Source: Platycnemis pennipes (taxonomy: Eukaryota; Arthropoda; Insecta; Odonata; Platycnemididae). Taken from it: a stretch of DNA of 64,000 nucleotides. The number at the start of each line of letters is the position of its first letter. The first letter of the stretch is position 1. The DNA lies in NCBI GenBank assembly GCA_933228895.1, contig OW121854.1, positions 133,095,926-133,159,925 on the forward strand, given 5' to 3'. The notes beneath the pieces were generated by a model. That model made no database searches. It saw nothing but the letters and a program-made list of their open reading frames with translations, and was not told where the DNA came from. The position numbers and the translations under genes were made by a program. Below, in pieces: positions 23,208 to 31,908 of the stretch.

Positions 23208-24150
23208 CACAGTGGTGCAGGATCCCTAATACTTGGTAGTTATGAGTCTAGAAAAATTTTCTATGTAGGGTTTTTGTGCATATACGTTAGATGCGCCGAT
23301 TGACGAATTCAAAACCATCTTAAGTAAGGACTTAATGCTGTTGCTACTCCTCTTGTAGATAAGATAAGAAAATGTTTCACTGGTAACAAGTGAATCATTT
23401 GAAAAGGAGCAGGCACAGCTTCACCTTCAATTCTCTCTAATATAACGTGTATTGCCCCGATTCTTATTCTGAAAAATGGGTTTTGTAATTGATGGTGAGT
23501 TCTAATTTACTGTATATTAATATATTGCAAATATAATTTGCAAAATTATTTTTTACATGATTTCTTGTTCAAAAATAAAGAAAATTTTTTTGAAAATTCA
23601 CTTATATATTTTTGCAGAATAATTAATTTGTGAAAATAATAGCATCGAATTCGTGTTCAGAGGTCGCGAAAATCTTTGTGCTATAATTTTTAATGAAATG
23701 AGAATTTTGAGTTTGTTTAAATCCAAGTTATAAAAATATTGCGAATACTTTTGTGAGAAAAGTAGGTAATTAGCGAAAATATGAACATCAAATTAGCATT
23801 CAGCGACTGAGGAAACTTATATTTGTTCACATTAATCGTGATGTTTAAAATAAGAGTTAAATTAAGTAAAAAAATTGCAAAACGATTTGCAAAAAAATTA
23901 GTTTCCAAAAGTTGAAGTAGTATGAATCTAAATTCATATTCAGCGACCTCGAAAACCTATATAGACCAAATTTCATATAAATTGAACATTTTCATTCAAT
24001 TAATTAAATTGAACATTTCAACAAAAGTTGAAGTAATATAAATCTAAATTCATATTCAGCGACCTTGAAAACCTATACAGACCAACTTTCGCACAAATTG
24101 AACATTTTTAAATCCAAAATACCAATTATTAGGGATCCTGCACCGCTGTG
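23208..24150. mobile_element. Transib-like non-autonomous element
   Basis: The ends are inverted repeats, CACAGTGGTGCAGGATCCC on the left and CACAGCGGTGCAGGATCCC on the right, matching for about 28 bp. The first seven bases fit the Transib terminal heptamer (CACWGTG). The 943-bp interior is AT-rich without a transposase. Flanking five bases (CGGCG, TGGCT) agree only partly, so a 5-bp duplication is not clean. Confidence 0.65.
23907..24109. repeat. Tandem duplication inside the Transib-like element
   Basis: Two ~86-bp copies (23907-23992 and 24022-24109) containing AAATTCATATTCAGCGACCT and GAAAACCTATA, period about 115 bp, with roughly 10% divergence by eye. A more degenerate third piece (ATTCAGCGACTGAGGAAAC) lies near 23798. 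Confidence 0.8.
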
Positions 24151-24436
24151 TGGCTTGCATTCCTCAAAAACAGCCATGAATGTCAGGGTGCAGTCCATTT
24201 CGAGTATACGGCGTTTTTATTTCTGGTAGGAGTTTAATCATGAATGAAGTAGATAAGGTGCTGTACTTGTACTTTTAATAATTAGGATATAATATGATGG
24301 CCAATTCCATGCGAAAAATTGGACAGGACTGGGCATTGAACTATTGACCGTTATGATTTTGGTCTGGAATTTTAAAATTTTTGTCTTGAAAAAGTCTTGA
24401 ATTTCTTTTTCATATATTAGTAGACACCATGTTATG

Positions 24437-25341
24437 ACACCACTAGCCAATTGCTCTGCCACAAATTCCTCAATTAACGGTTTTAAATGATGCGGGGTCC
24501 GGTAAGGCTTCCGATACATGGGTCGCGCGTCCCCGGTTACGATCTCGTGTGATGTTAAATGAGTGGCGGGTGGATTCTTAGAATACGCGAATAGCTGACT
24601 GTGCCTTTCCAACACTGGAAGCAATACCGAGTGCTCTTCTGATTCTAAATGACTGAACTTCTCGGCAATTTGTTCCTTCACATCCCCTCTCGCCTCAGTC
24701 GCCACACTATTCACTAGTACCTCTCTCTCACCCTCCCCGCCATCGTCTGACTCTTCTGCAACTTCACTTGCCCTAACTATCAGAGTCCCTTTATTTAGGA
24801 TCACATCATTAAGCCCAAAGTTACTTACGCGTGCCAGCGTACACCTCTTTTCGTCCACCTTACTTATGCTCCGGGCGACCCAGCACTCCTCCATCTCGAG
24901 CGCGGGTTCAAGGACACACTCCTCTCCTTCTCTCCATCCATCTCGTGGTAAGGGGACTGTCAACACCTTCGCCGAGCGGGCAGGGATGATCTCCGCCGCC
25001 GCAAGCCGCACCGGCACCTCCACGCGGTAACGGCGCCCTCCTGGAACCCCGGTCCTTGGCGGCACGGACTCCCGCGCGCGCACGCCCGCGTCCGCCGGAT
25101 GTTCCCGCACCACCCTCGGCGAAGCTCCGCCTCCGTCACTCGGCGTTCCCTCCGTCCGCTCCGTCGTCTCCGCCGGCCGCATCCGCGTCACCTCCGGCAT
25201 CGCCCCATTTCTTTTGCCCCGGCGCCCCCTTCTCCACCTCCGCGCCGTCGCCATCTTGGCCTCGTCCGTCACTCGGGCCATCTCCCGCGTTCCTCCTTCC
25301 CAACCCCCATTTATCGTCATTGTCCTCCCCGAAATAGTCAC
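24437..25341 (-). pseudogene. Provirus pol linker up to the start of RT
   Basis: A single frame that contains a low-complexity Arg/Glu/Gly-rich spacer, then a conserved pre-RT block with HEIVTGDARPMYRKPYRTP and EEFVAEQLASGVI. This is the usual 'Gypsy RT entry' motif. It is cut after GVI by the element at 21804-24431, and the RT resumes on the far side at 21803. Confidence 0.88.
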
Positions 25342-25707
25342 CTTTTTTCCTCTTACGTCAATTACGGCCCCACACTCTCAGGAAGTCCACCCCCAGGATT
25401 CCGGCGTAATCGTTCTGGCCATCGACTACTTTTCGCGACTACTTTCGACTACGGCTCGCAATTGGTGCTGGAAACCCCCTATTTCGATGTCCATCACCAC
25501 TTCTTCATGGTTCCACACTATTCCTCCGTTCAACCCCCGTATCCGATACCATGACCTCATGGGCACTCGGTCACCAATACAATTCTTCGACAACAGGCTC
25601 ACCTGGGCTCCGGTGTCGATTAACAACTGCCATTTTTGTCCTCCGCACGTCGCTGAGATGATTAAATCTCCTTCTCCGCCCTGGCTGGGAGAACGTGAGT
25701 TAGGGCC
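25340..25707 (-). pseudogene. Provirus aspartic protease region, frameshifted
   Basis: Contains the protease active site LLIDTGAQVSLLS and, near 25400, an ILGVDFL segment in another frame, so at least one frameshift lies between about 25430 and 25380. The protease would process Gag and Pol precursors. Located between the gag stop and the Pol linker. Confidence 0.82.
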
Positions 25708-26610
25708 TTAGCGGGCGGTACGCTCGACCCCCTCGCCGTTTAAACCCCCCCGTAACCCTTGGCTCACCACTCGTCTAGGTTGTCGACACTCCCTCGCCCA
25801 ATGCCCCGCGCCCCCGCAGTTGTAACATTTCGTGGTCCCTTGGCCCCGCGGACACGCTCGAGCGTAATGCCCGTCCTGCCCGCAGGTGTAGCAACCCCAC
25901 GCGGCTTACACGAATACCTTCCTGGGTTCGTTCGCTGATCTCGCTCGTCTTTCCACTTCTCTTACGCGGACCGCAGCCGCCACCGCTGCGTCTAGCGACT
26001 CGGGCATTGCAAGCCGGTTGTATTCGCCTATCTTCCCTACGAGGCCATTCAAAAACGCGTCCAACGCTCGCTCGTCCGCCTCCGCCAGCCGGACTGCAGC
26101 CTCTTCCGGGTTCTCTTCCTCCTTTATTGTCTGTATGTTTATGCTACGTATCCGGTCTGCGAACTCTTCGATTCCTTTTCGCGGCCCCATCCTCACATTC
26201 GCTCGCAACTCCCTATAATACCGGCGATTTTCCACGCCGCCGTACCTCTTCAATAGCAGGTCTTTCGCCTCTGCGTAACTCGTCACATTCCCGGTTTTTT
26301 CGTGTGCCTGCATAAACCCCGCAGCCCCTGATCGAAGTTTCAACACCAGAGCACCTAAGTTGTCCCCGTCACTCCATCCGCCGAACTCAGCCGCTCTCTC
26401 CAAACACGACACAAACCCTTCTACGTTCTCTCCTTTCGCCCCCGTAAACGGCTCCACAGTGGATAACGTCGAATACGATTTAATCCTACATTCACCTCTC
26501 GTGGCGCTTTCTTCCCTGTCCTGTTTCAACAATCTTAACTGCTCGCTCAATTCGTCCAACGCTTGCTGCAGCTCCATTTCGCGTCCCGACATGTTCACAC
26601 GTCCCGCCAT
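25708..26610 (-). pseudogene. Provirus gag (capsid and two zinc knuckles) with an internal stop
   Basis: The structural protein frame starts at an ATG at 26610 and runs 234 codons of charged, helical capsid-like sequence (FVSCLERAAEFGGWSDGDN, EEFADRIRSINIQ) to a stop at 25906-25908. The same frame resumes directly with two CCHC knuckles, [14 protein letters not shown] and [14 protein letters not shown], and stops at TAA 25708-25710. The stop before the knuckles is therefore most likely a nonsense mutation. The protease follows in the same frame, not a shifted one. Confidence 0.88.
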
Positions 26611-26668
26611 TCTTACACAACACTTTCACTACTTAGGGCTTATATTACAACTCGTCGAACTCGGAAAT

Positions 26669-26684
26669 CCCACTTCTGACACCA
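26669..26684 (-). promoter_or_regulatory. Provirus primer-binding site (tRNA-Leu-like)
   Basis: Three bases inside the 5' LTR the minus strand reads TGGTGTCAGAAGTGGG. TGG complements the CCA tail and GTCAGAA would pair with an acceptor arm ending TTCTGAC, as in insect leucine tRNAs. Classical Drosophila errantiviruses usually use serine tRNA, so the lineage differs. tRNA identity is inferred from memory. Confidence 0.7.
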
Positions 26685-26687
26685 AAT

Positions 26688-27014
26688 TGTAAGCTGTATG
26701 TGGTTCGGTTGAGAGACGTAAGGGAAAAGCCGGGAATCTGGGTTAACTTGGCTTTATTATTCCATCACACGTAAGATACAACCGTCGCACATCAGATCTA
26801 TAAACAGACTCCGCATGCGAGCTCTCGGACGCCGTATCGGATGCCTCGTCTCTTATCTCGAAACGTGCTGATCGCTCAGAAAAAGACGCGGCTTCCGCCA
26901 GCCGTTGGAGAGGCAGGCGCGTCCGTTGTCGAGGCGAGCGCAGTGCGGAGACATTGCCTAATAAGGCCATGACTTGAAGGACTGCCATATAAGGCATGCC
27001 ATCGCCCATACTTA
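26688..27014 (-). repeat. Provirus 5' LTR
   Basis: 327-bp partner of the LTR at 16183-16507. The two differ by scattered substitutions and a short indel around the AAACAGACT stretch, so the insertion is older than the Copia copy. Confidence 0.93.
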
Positions 27015-27147
27015 GTCTTTTAAATCACATTTTAGCAAACTTTCTATATCATATAATTTGTTTCTCAAACATTGCTCCTTTTTGAAGAATAATTTTTTTC
27101 ATGCAAAACAGTATGTTTTACTTCTTTGCTACCTTTACTTGGATGTC

Positions 27148-28275
27148 CTAGTCAGGATGACTTTGACTTTGTGACCATCGTGGATCTCTCGTATTTCTAC
27201 GGGTCAGCAATCGCAAACGTAGAGGTTCAGTCAAAACAGGAATACTGGACGATGCCGTAGGGCTGGCTTCTGCTAGGTTTTGCTGCCTAGCGGTGTCCGA
27301 CGCTTCATTTTCACGATGTTTTGCCTTTTTCCATAAGGAAGGGTTAAATCGAAACACTCTGACTCCATCTGGCCAGATGTCTTTTCGCTTTATATCGTCT
27401 AAAATGGAAAAGTCCGCTCCAACTTTGAAGGAGGCGTTGTAGGGGGAAACACATAATTGTTCACACGTAAATTTCTTTCCATGAAGTTTCCTTTCCAGTT
27501 GAATTTTAATATCCTGTGGTGTAGTGTTCGGAGTGGCACCAGTCACAAATAACCAAAGTCGCCTAGGAACTCCAGAGAAGGCACTATTATCTGCGTCACT
27601 CCCTATCACCAAGGGTTTTTGATGCCATTTCTTGTTCGATATCGCATTTTGTTGTCTATTGGCCTTTCTTTTGTTGACCACTTCGATGAAGTCTTCTTCT
27701 TCGTCAGGATCTCCCCTTGTAATTGCGGCTTTTGTGTTGTTGTTTGCCGTTTGTGGTGGTTTTGTTAATGTTCCCAGTATTTACTGGAGCTTGCTCATGA
27801 TTGTTCTTCAAGTCTCTCGGCATAAATGGTTCTGAACATTGGGCAATCTGGTTATCTTTTCATGTAGTATCCGCCTGTTTCGGTAAAAACCTTGCTTTGG
27901 GAAGAGAGGTTTTCGCGCAGTCAGCATGTGTCACACATTCCAGCTTATATTCTTGCTCCTTTTTCAGCTTGCTAAGTTCTTCTTTATGAACTCAATATCG
28001 GCCGCCATATTGGCAATTGCGAACTTTGGCGATTGGCGACAAAATAAACACCTCCAGAATACATCGCGGTTTTCGAGTACGGCTTTTAAGGATAAATCAT
28101 TCATCTCTGTGCATTTAGGATGCAGTATACTGGGACAAGAGTCGCAGCAGACAACTTTTTCGTTGAATTTCAATAATACTTTGCAGAAGCTACAATCCCT
28201 TCGACCCAAGCTATCTGCCATCTTGGCGTATACCGTCATGTGATGTGAAGAAGGCCTTCTCTGGCAAGAACTCAC
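27148..28275 (-). pseudogene. LINE-1 ORF1 with PHD finger
   Basis: The frame at 28275-27964 encodes a Cys4-His-Cys3 PHD-like finger (CSFCKVLLKFNEKVVCCDSC, then HPKC and WRCLFCRQ). A shifted frame at 27681-27148 encodes a basic stretch, then RRLWLFVTGATPNTTPQDIK and GVRVFRFNPSLWKK, an RRM-like fold of the kind found in insect CR1-like ORF1 proteins. The family's ORF1 product binds RNA and assembles the retrotransposition particle. Between 27682 and 27963 the frame is broken. Lies head-to-head with the R4-like RT that starts near 28265. Confidence 0.82.
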
Positions 28276-29690
28276 TGCTCCAGAAATGGAAGCAGTGAAT
28301 AACTTCTGGTGGAAAAAGTTCCCTTATCATAAACATCTCACCAGAATCTTCACATCCTTCTTATCAGGGATGGAGCAAATTTCATGGCTGACTGAGGGGC
28401 GAACAGTTTTAATACCGAAAAATGGAGACTTGTCCAATCCGAAGAACTACTGTCCTATAACCTGTCTCAACACTGTATACAAGGCATTCGCTTCCATCCT
28501 GAATGACCTTATCCTCCGCCATGTCCAACTGGTGTGGGAGAAAGTGTACGGGCAGAGAGGCTCGAAGAGAGGCATCGTGGGACTTAAGGACCTGCTCATT
28601 GATAGGTGTGTGAGCCAGGATGCTTGTGAACACAAGCGTAACTTGTGAATGGGCTGGGTGGACTACAAGAAGGCTTTTGATACCACCTCTCATGAGCTGA
28701 TTATAGCCATGCTGAGGTACATGAAAGTCCACTCAGAGGTTGTGTTCTGCATCGAACGCCTGTTACCACTGTGGAAGACGCGCTTCGCCATACCATCTGG
28801 CAAGAAGACCTTCTACACGGATTTGGTAACATACCACCGTGGTGTTTTTTCTAGCCGATAGCCTCAGTCCCCTCCTGTTCTGTTTATCTCTCCTCCCACT
28901 GTCCGTTCAGTTGAGACGAGGTAGGGGATATATGTGCGGTGTCCCATCAAAAAGGGAGCATAAGGTCACCCTTCTTTTCTATATGGATGACCTGAAACTT
29001 AATGCTTCAAGCACGAAAGACCTGTGCTGGGCTTTGGACACCGTACGCAGATGCAGTGAGGATATAGGGATGGAATTTGGATTGGACAAGTTCATGACCA
29101 TCCATCTGTCGAAAGGAAAGATTTCGGAAGACCAGGAAGACGTGCAGCTCGTTGACGGAAACGCTGTTCGTCATCTTGATGATGACGAAGTGTATGAATA
29201 TCTTGGCGTCCCCCAGCGCCGGATGCCGGAGGTGAGAGCAGTGAAGGAAAGGCTTGCAGCGAAATACAGGCAGACTCTCAGACGAATCTGGAGCTCTGAC
29301 CTGTCAGGCAAGAACAAGGTTCTAGCGACCAACACTTTGCGGTTCTGACACTGCTCTGCACCTTCAGTTGCATCAAATGGAATGTCAACGAGCTGCAAAA
29401 CCTCGACAAGGGAACGAGTAATATGATGACTATTCATCCTAGTCTTCATCCGAAGTCTTCCGTCATCAGATTGTATCTCCCGAGAAAGCTAGGTGCTAGA
29501 GGGCTGATAAGCCTGGAGTGCCTTCATGTTCGAAGATCGAACGAAGTTACATTTAAACACGGTGTTGATACGTATGAAAACATTGCTAATATTGAGATTT
29601 TCGGAAGATTTCTTGTGTTAGCTTTGACAAACTCAGACTCCATACCTTCTAAAGAAATCATATATGTTCGCAGCCTTCCTTAACCCCACC
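28262..29690 (+). pseudogene. R4/Dong-like LINE reverse transcriptase
   Basis: Blocks in order: MEAVNNFWWKKFPYHKHLTR and WLTEGRTVLIPKNGDLSNPK (28286-28648); MGWVDYKKAFDTTSHELI (28649-28861, after a stop); DSLSPLLFCLSLLPLS and the catalytic box YMDDLKLNAS with GMEFGLDKFMTIHL (28839-29348); and a thumb with SSVIRLYLPRKLGARGLISL (29423-29683). The YMDD box and YKKAFD motif point to the restriction-like-endonuclease LINE group (R2/R4/Dong) rather than CR1. Stops and frameshifts separate the blocks. Abuts LINE-1 at its 5' edge; the N-terminal part is probably the ORF at 11691-12239. Confidence 0.86.
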
Positions 29691-29960
29691 AAAGATATCT
29701 AAATCCGACAACAAATGTTGAAAACAACGTCCACAGGTACAATACGTTCCGCCGTTTTCCTCTCCATTGCAGGACCTGACGTCACTTACAGCCGGCCAAT
29801 CACAATACGTTTTAAAGTGGGCGTGTTTTCTGGGCATTTCTTTTGCTTATTTCTTGAAAAATACATTAAATAAACGCATAGTTTTCATCGCTAAGGTGTT
29901 TTAGCATAATTAACAATTTTTTAAGTAGCATTTCAAGGAGAATTAAAAAATTGTCCAGAG
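29691..29960. other. Intron sequence, nothing recognised
   Basis: About 270 bp with a GTGGGCGTG-containing, slightly GC-richer patch at 29760-29830; no frame or repeat end recognised. Confidence 0.4.
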
Positions 29961-30210
29961 GTCTATTGAAACACACAGTTTATTAATGGATGGTAGTGTG
30001 AGGAGACCTAATATCACAAATAATGTTCTACAGGGGTGAATTTTTGATTTCCCCAAAATAATTCATATTGCTCTCTTTTGTAAAGGAGTGTTATGGCCGA
30101 TCCCCAAAATTCAATTGCGTAATTGGCTTTGTTCACAAAATTACAGTGATAAAGGGTTACTAGTCCATCATGAGATACGGTGTCTCTTAGATATCTCTAA
30201 TCATATAATA

Positions 30211-31093
30211 CAGTTGAGCATCTTTAATCCGGCACAGTCGGGACTAAAGTGATGCCGGATTAGGGATTTTGCCGGACTATGGGTCATGCATGGTAATTGG
30301 TCTATTTTTGATGTCTGGGATGTTTTCATGGAAAGGTGTCAATTATTTATGACAAAAAATATTCATTTGCGATTACTGAACATAATTATTAAAGGGAATT
30401 GAAACCAAGCGATTTAAAATCAACACTTAAATCGTCTTTCATAGTTTTTCTCTCTGTCGTCCATTTCTTGATGTCACTTAAACTGTATAATGTTGAAGAT
30501 TTTCTCTTTCTGCTTCTTAATGTGTTATATCATTATACTGTTGAAGATCCCATGCAGTATGTTTCAGACAAACACTTTACCGATCGGTGCATCGATGCAA
30601 CAGTGTCAAGCTTTTTCACAACTTGCACTTGTTCTACAATCGTTAACGTTTTGTACTGATGGTCACTCCTCTGCTGTTGCCACAACTGTATAGATTAGAC
30701 ATGATTAAGGAGAAACAAAAGCAGATAACAAATAATTTTATCAAATTGCGTCCTGTAGTCAATCAGAAATGTGCGCGCGATTTAAAGTTGCCTATCTGTA
30801 AACTAGTCGTAGTCCGTCAAGGCGATGTCTTCAATTTTGTATGTTTAGTCCAAGTTGCAGAATAATTCCAGTGTACACAAAGTACCAGAAATTAATATGT
30901 TTAAATTATTATGATTCTTAGAATTGGAAAATTAACGTTAAGAATGAGGTAATATCTCGACAGGTTATGAAGCAATGTTTCAGTAAAAAATGTTCGGCAT
31001 TTTCCAGAAATTACTGGGTAGGTGGTCGTGGCAAAATTGCCTGATTATGGGTGTTCCTGGATTAGGGATTCCCGGATTAAAGGTGCTCAACTG
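30211..31093. mobile_element. Tigger/pogo-like element, internally deleted
   Basis: Inverted ends CAGTTGAGCATCTTTAATCC and its partner ending GGTGCTCAACTG, flanked by TA on both sides (30209-30210 and 31094-31095). Subterminal repeats of 'GCCGGATTAGGGATT' type match the larger copy at 55187-56819. 883 bp, no usable transposase; vestiges of the N-terminal transposase region near 30640-30800. Confidence 0.88.
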
Positions 31094-31908
31094 TACATTG
31101 GATAGCTTTGTAGTTAAATCAGAGACATGTGTAGACCAGTTCCCTGAGTTTTCAATTCTTAAGCCTAAGAATCTACTGTTATCAGCTGGACTTATACTGA
31201 AGTTATTTTGGGTAATTCGATCAAACCTATGTGAAGAATTATGATTAAACAGTAATATTTGTGTTTTTGCAGTGTTTAACTTTAATTTGTTAGCGGTACT
31301 CCACTTCATACTAAATTTAGTACTGCTTGACTATTATGATGTTCTTCTGTCATATTATCAGCAGAGATTATAAAGGTAGCATCATCTGCATATATTATTG
31401 GTTTAATCCTATTGCCATTTATGAATGATGGCAATCATTTGTGAATATGAGAAATAGGAGAGGGCGTAGAATACTTCCCTGGGGGAAGCCTATGTTCACA
31501 TTATTAGGATCAGATTTACCCTTTACATTATGCGATACAATTTCCACACATGAGTCGAACCATGATAATGCTAAGCCACTTATTCCATAGTTCGAACATT
31601 TATTGAGTAGGATTTGATGGTCAACCATGTCAAAAGCCCTCGTAAAGTCAAGCAGGAGAGCTAAAACTCAGTCTCCATTGTCTAGGGAATCTGAGATGAA
31701 AGTGCAAGCATCTAGAAGAGCATCACCTGTTGACCTTCCCTTCCGGAAACCTCACTGAGAATTGGAAAGTATATTATACTTATCTTAAAAAAGATCAACC
31801 GATTGTAATATATTCTTTCAACTACTCTTGACAGCTAAGGCAGTAATGGAATTGGTCGGTAATTGGCAATATCATCTTTGTCCCCTTTATTTTTATGCAC
31901 TGGTACTA

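Larger units (their letters stand above)
21804..24431. mobile_element. CAGGGTGTCTAC-ended DNA element inserted in the provirus RT
   Basis: Termini CAGGGTGTCTACC (left) and GTAGACACCATG (right) are inverted, and TTATG flanks both ends as a 5-bp duplication (21799-21803 and 24432-24436). Removing it restores the RT reading frame exactly (GVI to RPSNSPRASP). The left subterminal region has GTCGGGAAAAAGTCGGGAAT repeats; the right one has AAATTCAAGACTTTTTCAAG. No transposase frame. It carries a foldback (22601-22791) and a Transib-like element (23208-24150). Confidence 0.9.
16183..27014 (-). mobile_element. Env-bearing Ty3/Gypsy provirus (errantivirus-like), nested and inactivated
   Basis: LTRs at 16183-16507 and 26688-27014 enclose, on the minus strand, primer-binding site, gag, protease, RT/RNase H, integrase and env in the order of insect endogenous retroviruses. 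GTCT flanks both ends (16179-16182 and 27015-27018), a 4-bp target duplication as usual for Gypsy. Removing a 2.6-kb inserted element (21804-24431) leaves about 8.2 kb, a normal length. Frameshifts or stops occur in gag, protease, at the RT/IN border and twice in env, so the copy is defective. It lies in LINE-1 and antisense to AGO2. Confidence 0.95.
13880..28275 (-). mobile_element. LINE-1: CR1/L2-like LINE with PHD-finger ORF1, split by a provirus
   Basis: Minus-strand order: ORF1 (28275-27148), start of ORF2 endonuclease (about 27080-27019), then the Gypsy provirus, then ORF2 endonuclease, linker and reverse transcriptase (16178-13880). Endonuclease residues before the provirus (NKLYDIESLLKCDLK) and after it (TDILCFAEHWSKSEDL) are contiguous in this family, proving that the provirus entered an existing LINE. 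The 3' end is cut where the hAT terminus begins. Total without the provirus is about 3.5 kb. Several frameshifts; not mobile. Antisense to AGO2. Confidence 0.9.

Noticed and set aside
23203..24155. Clean 5-bp target duplication of the Transib-like element
   Set aside because: The flanking bases (CGGCG and TGGCT) match only in part, so I list the element but do not claim a duplication.
25056..26692. Plus-strand Pro/Ser/Arg-rich frames
   Set aside because: Antisense shadows of gag and the pol linker; no independent motifs.
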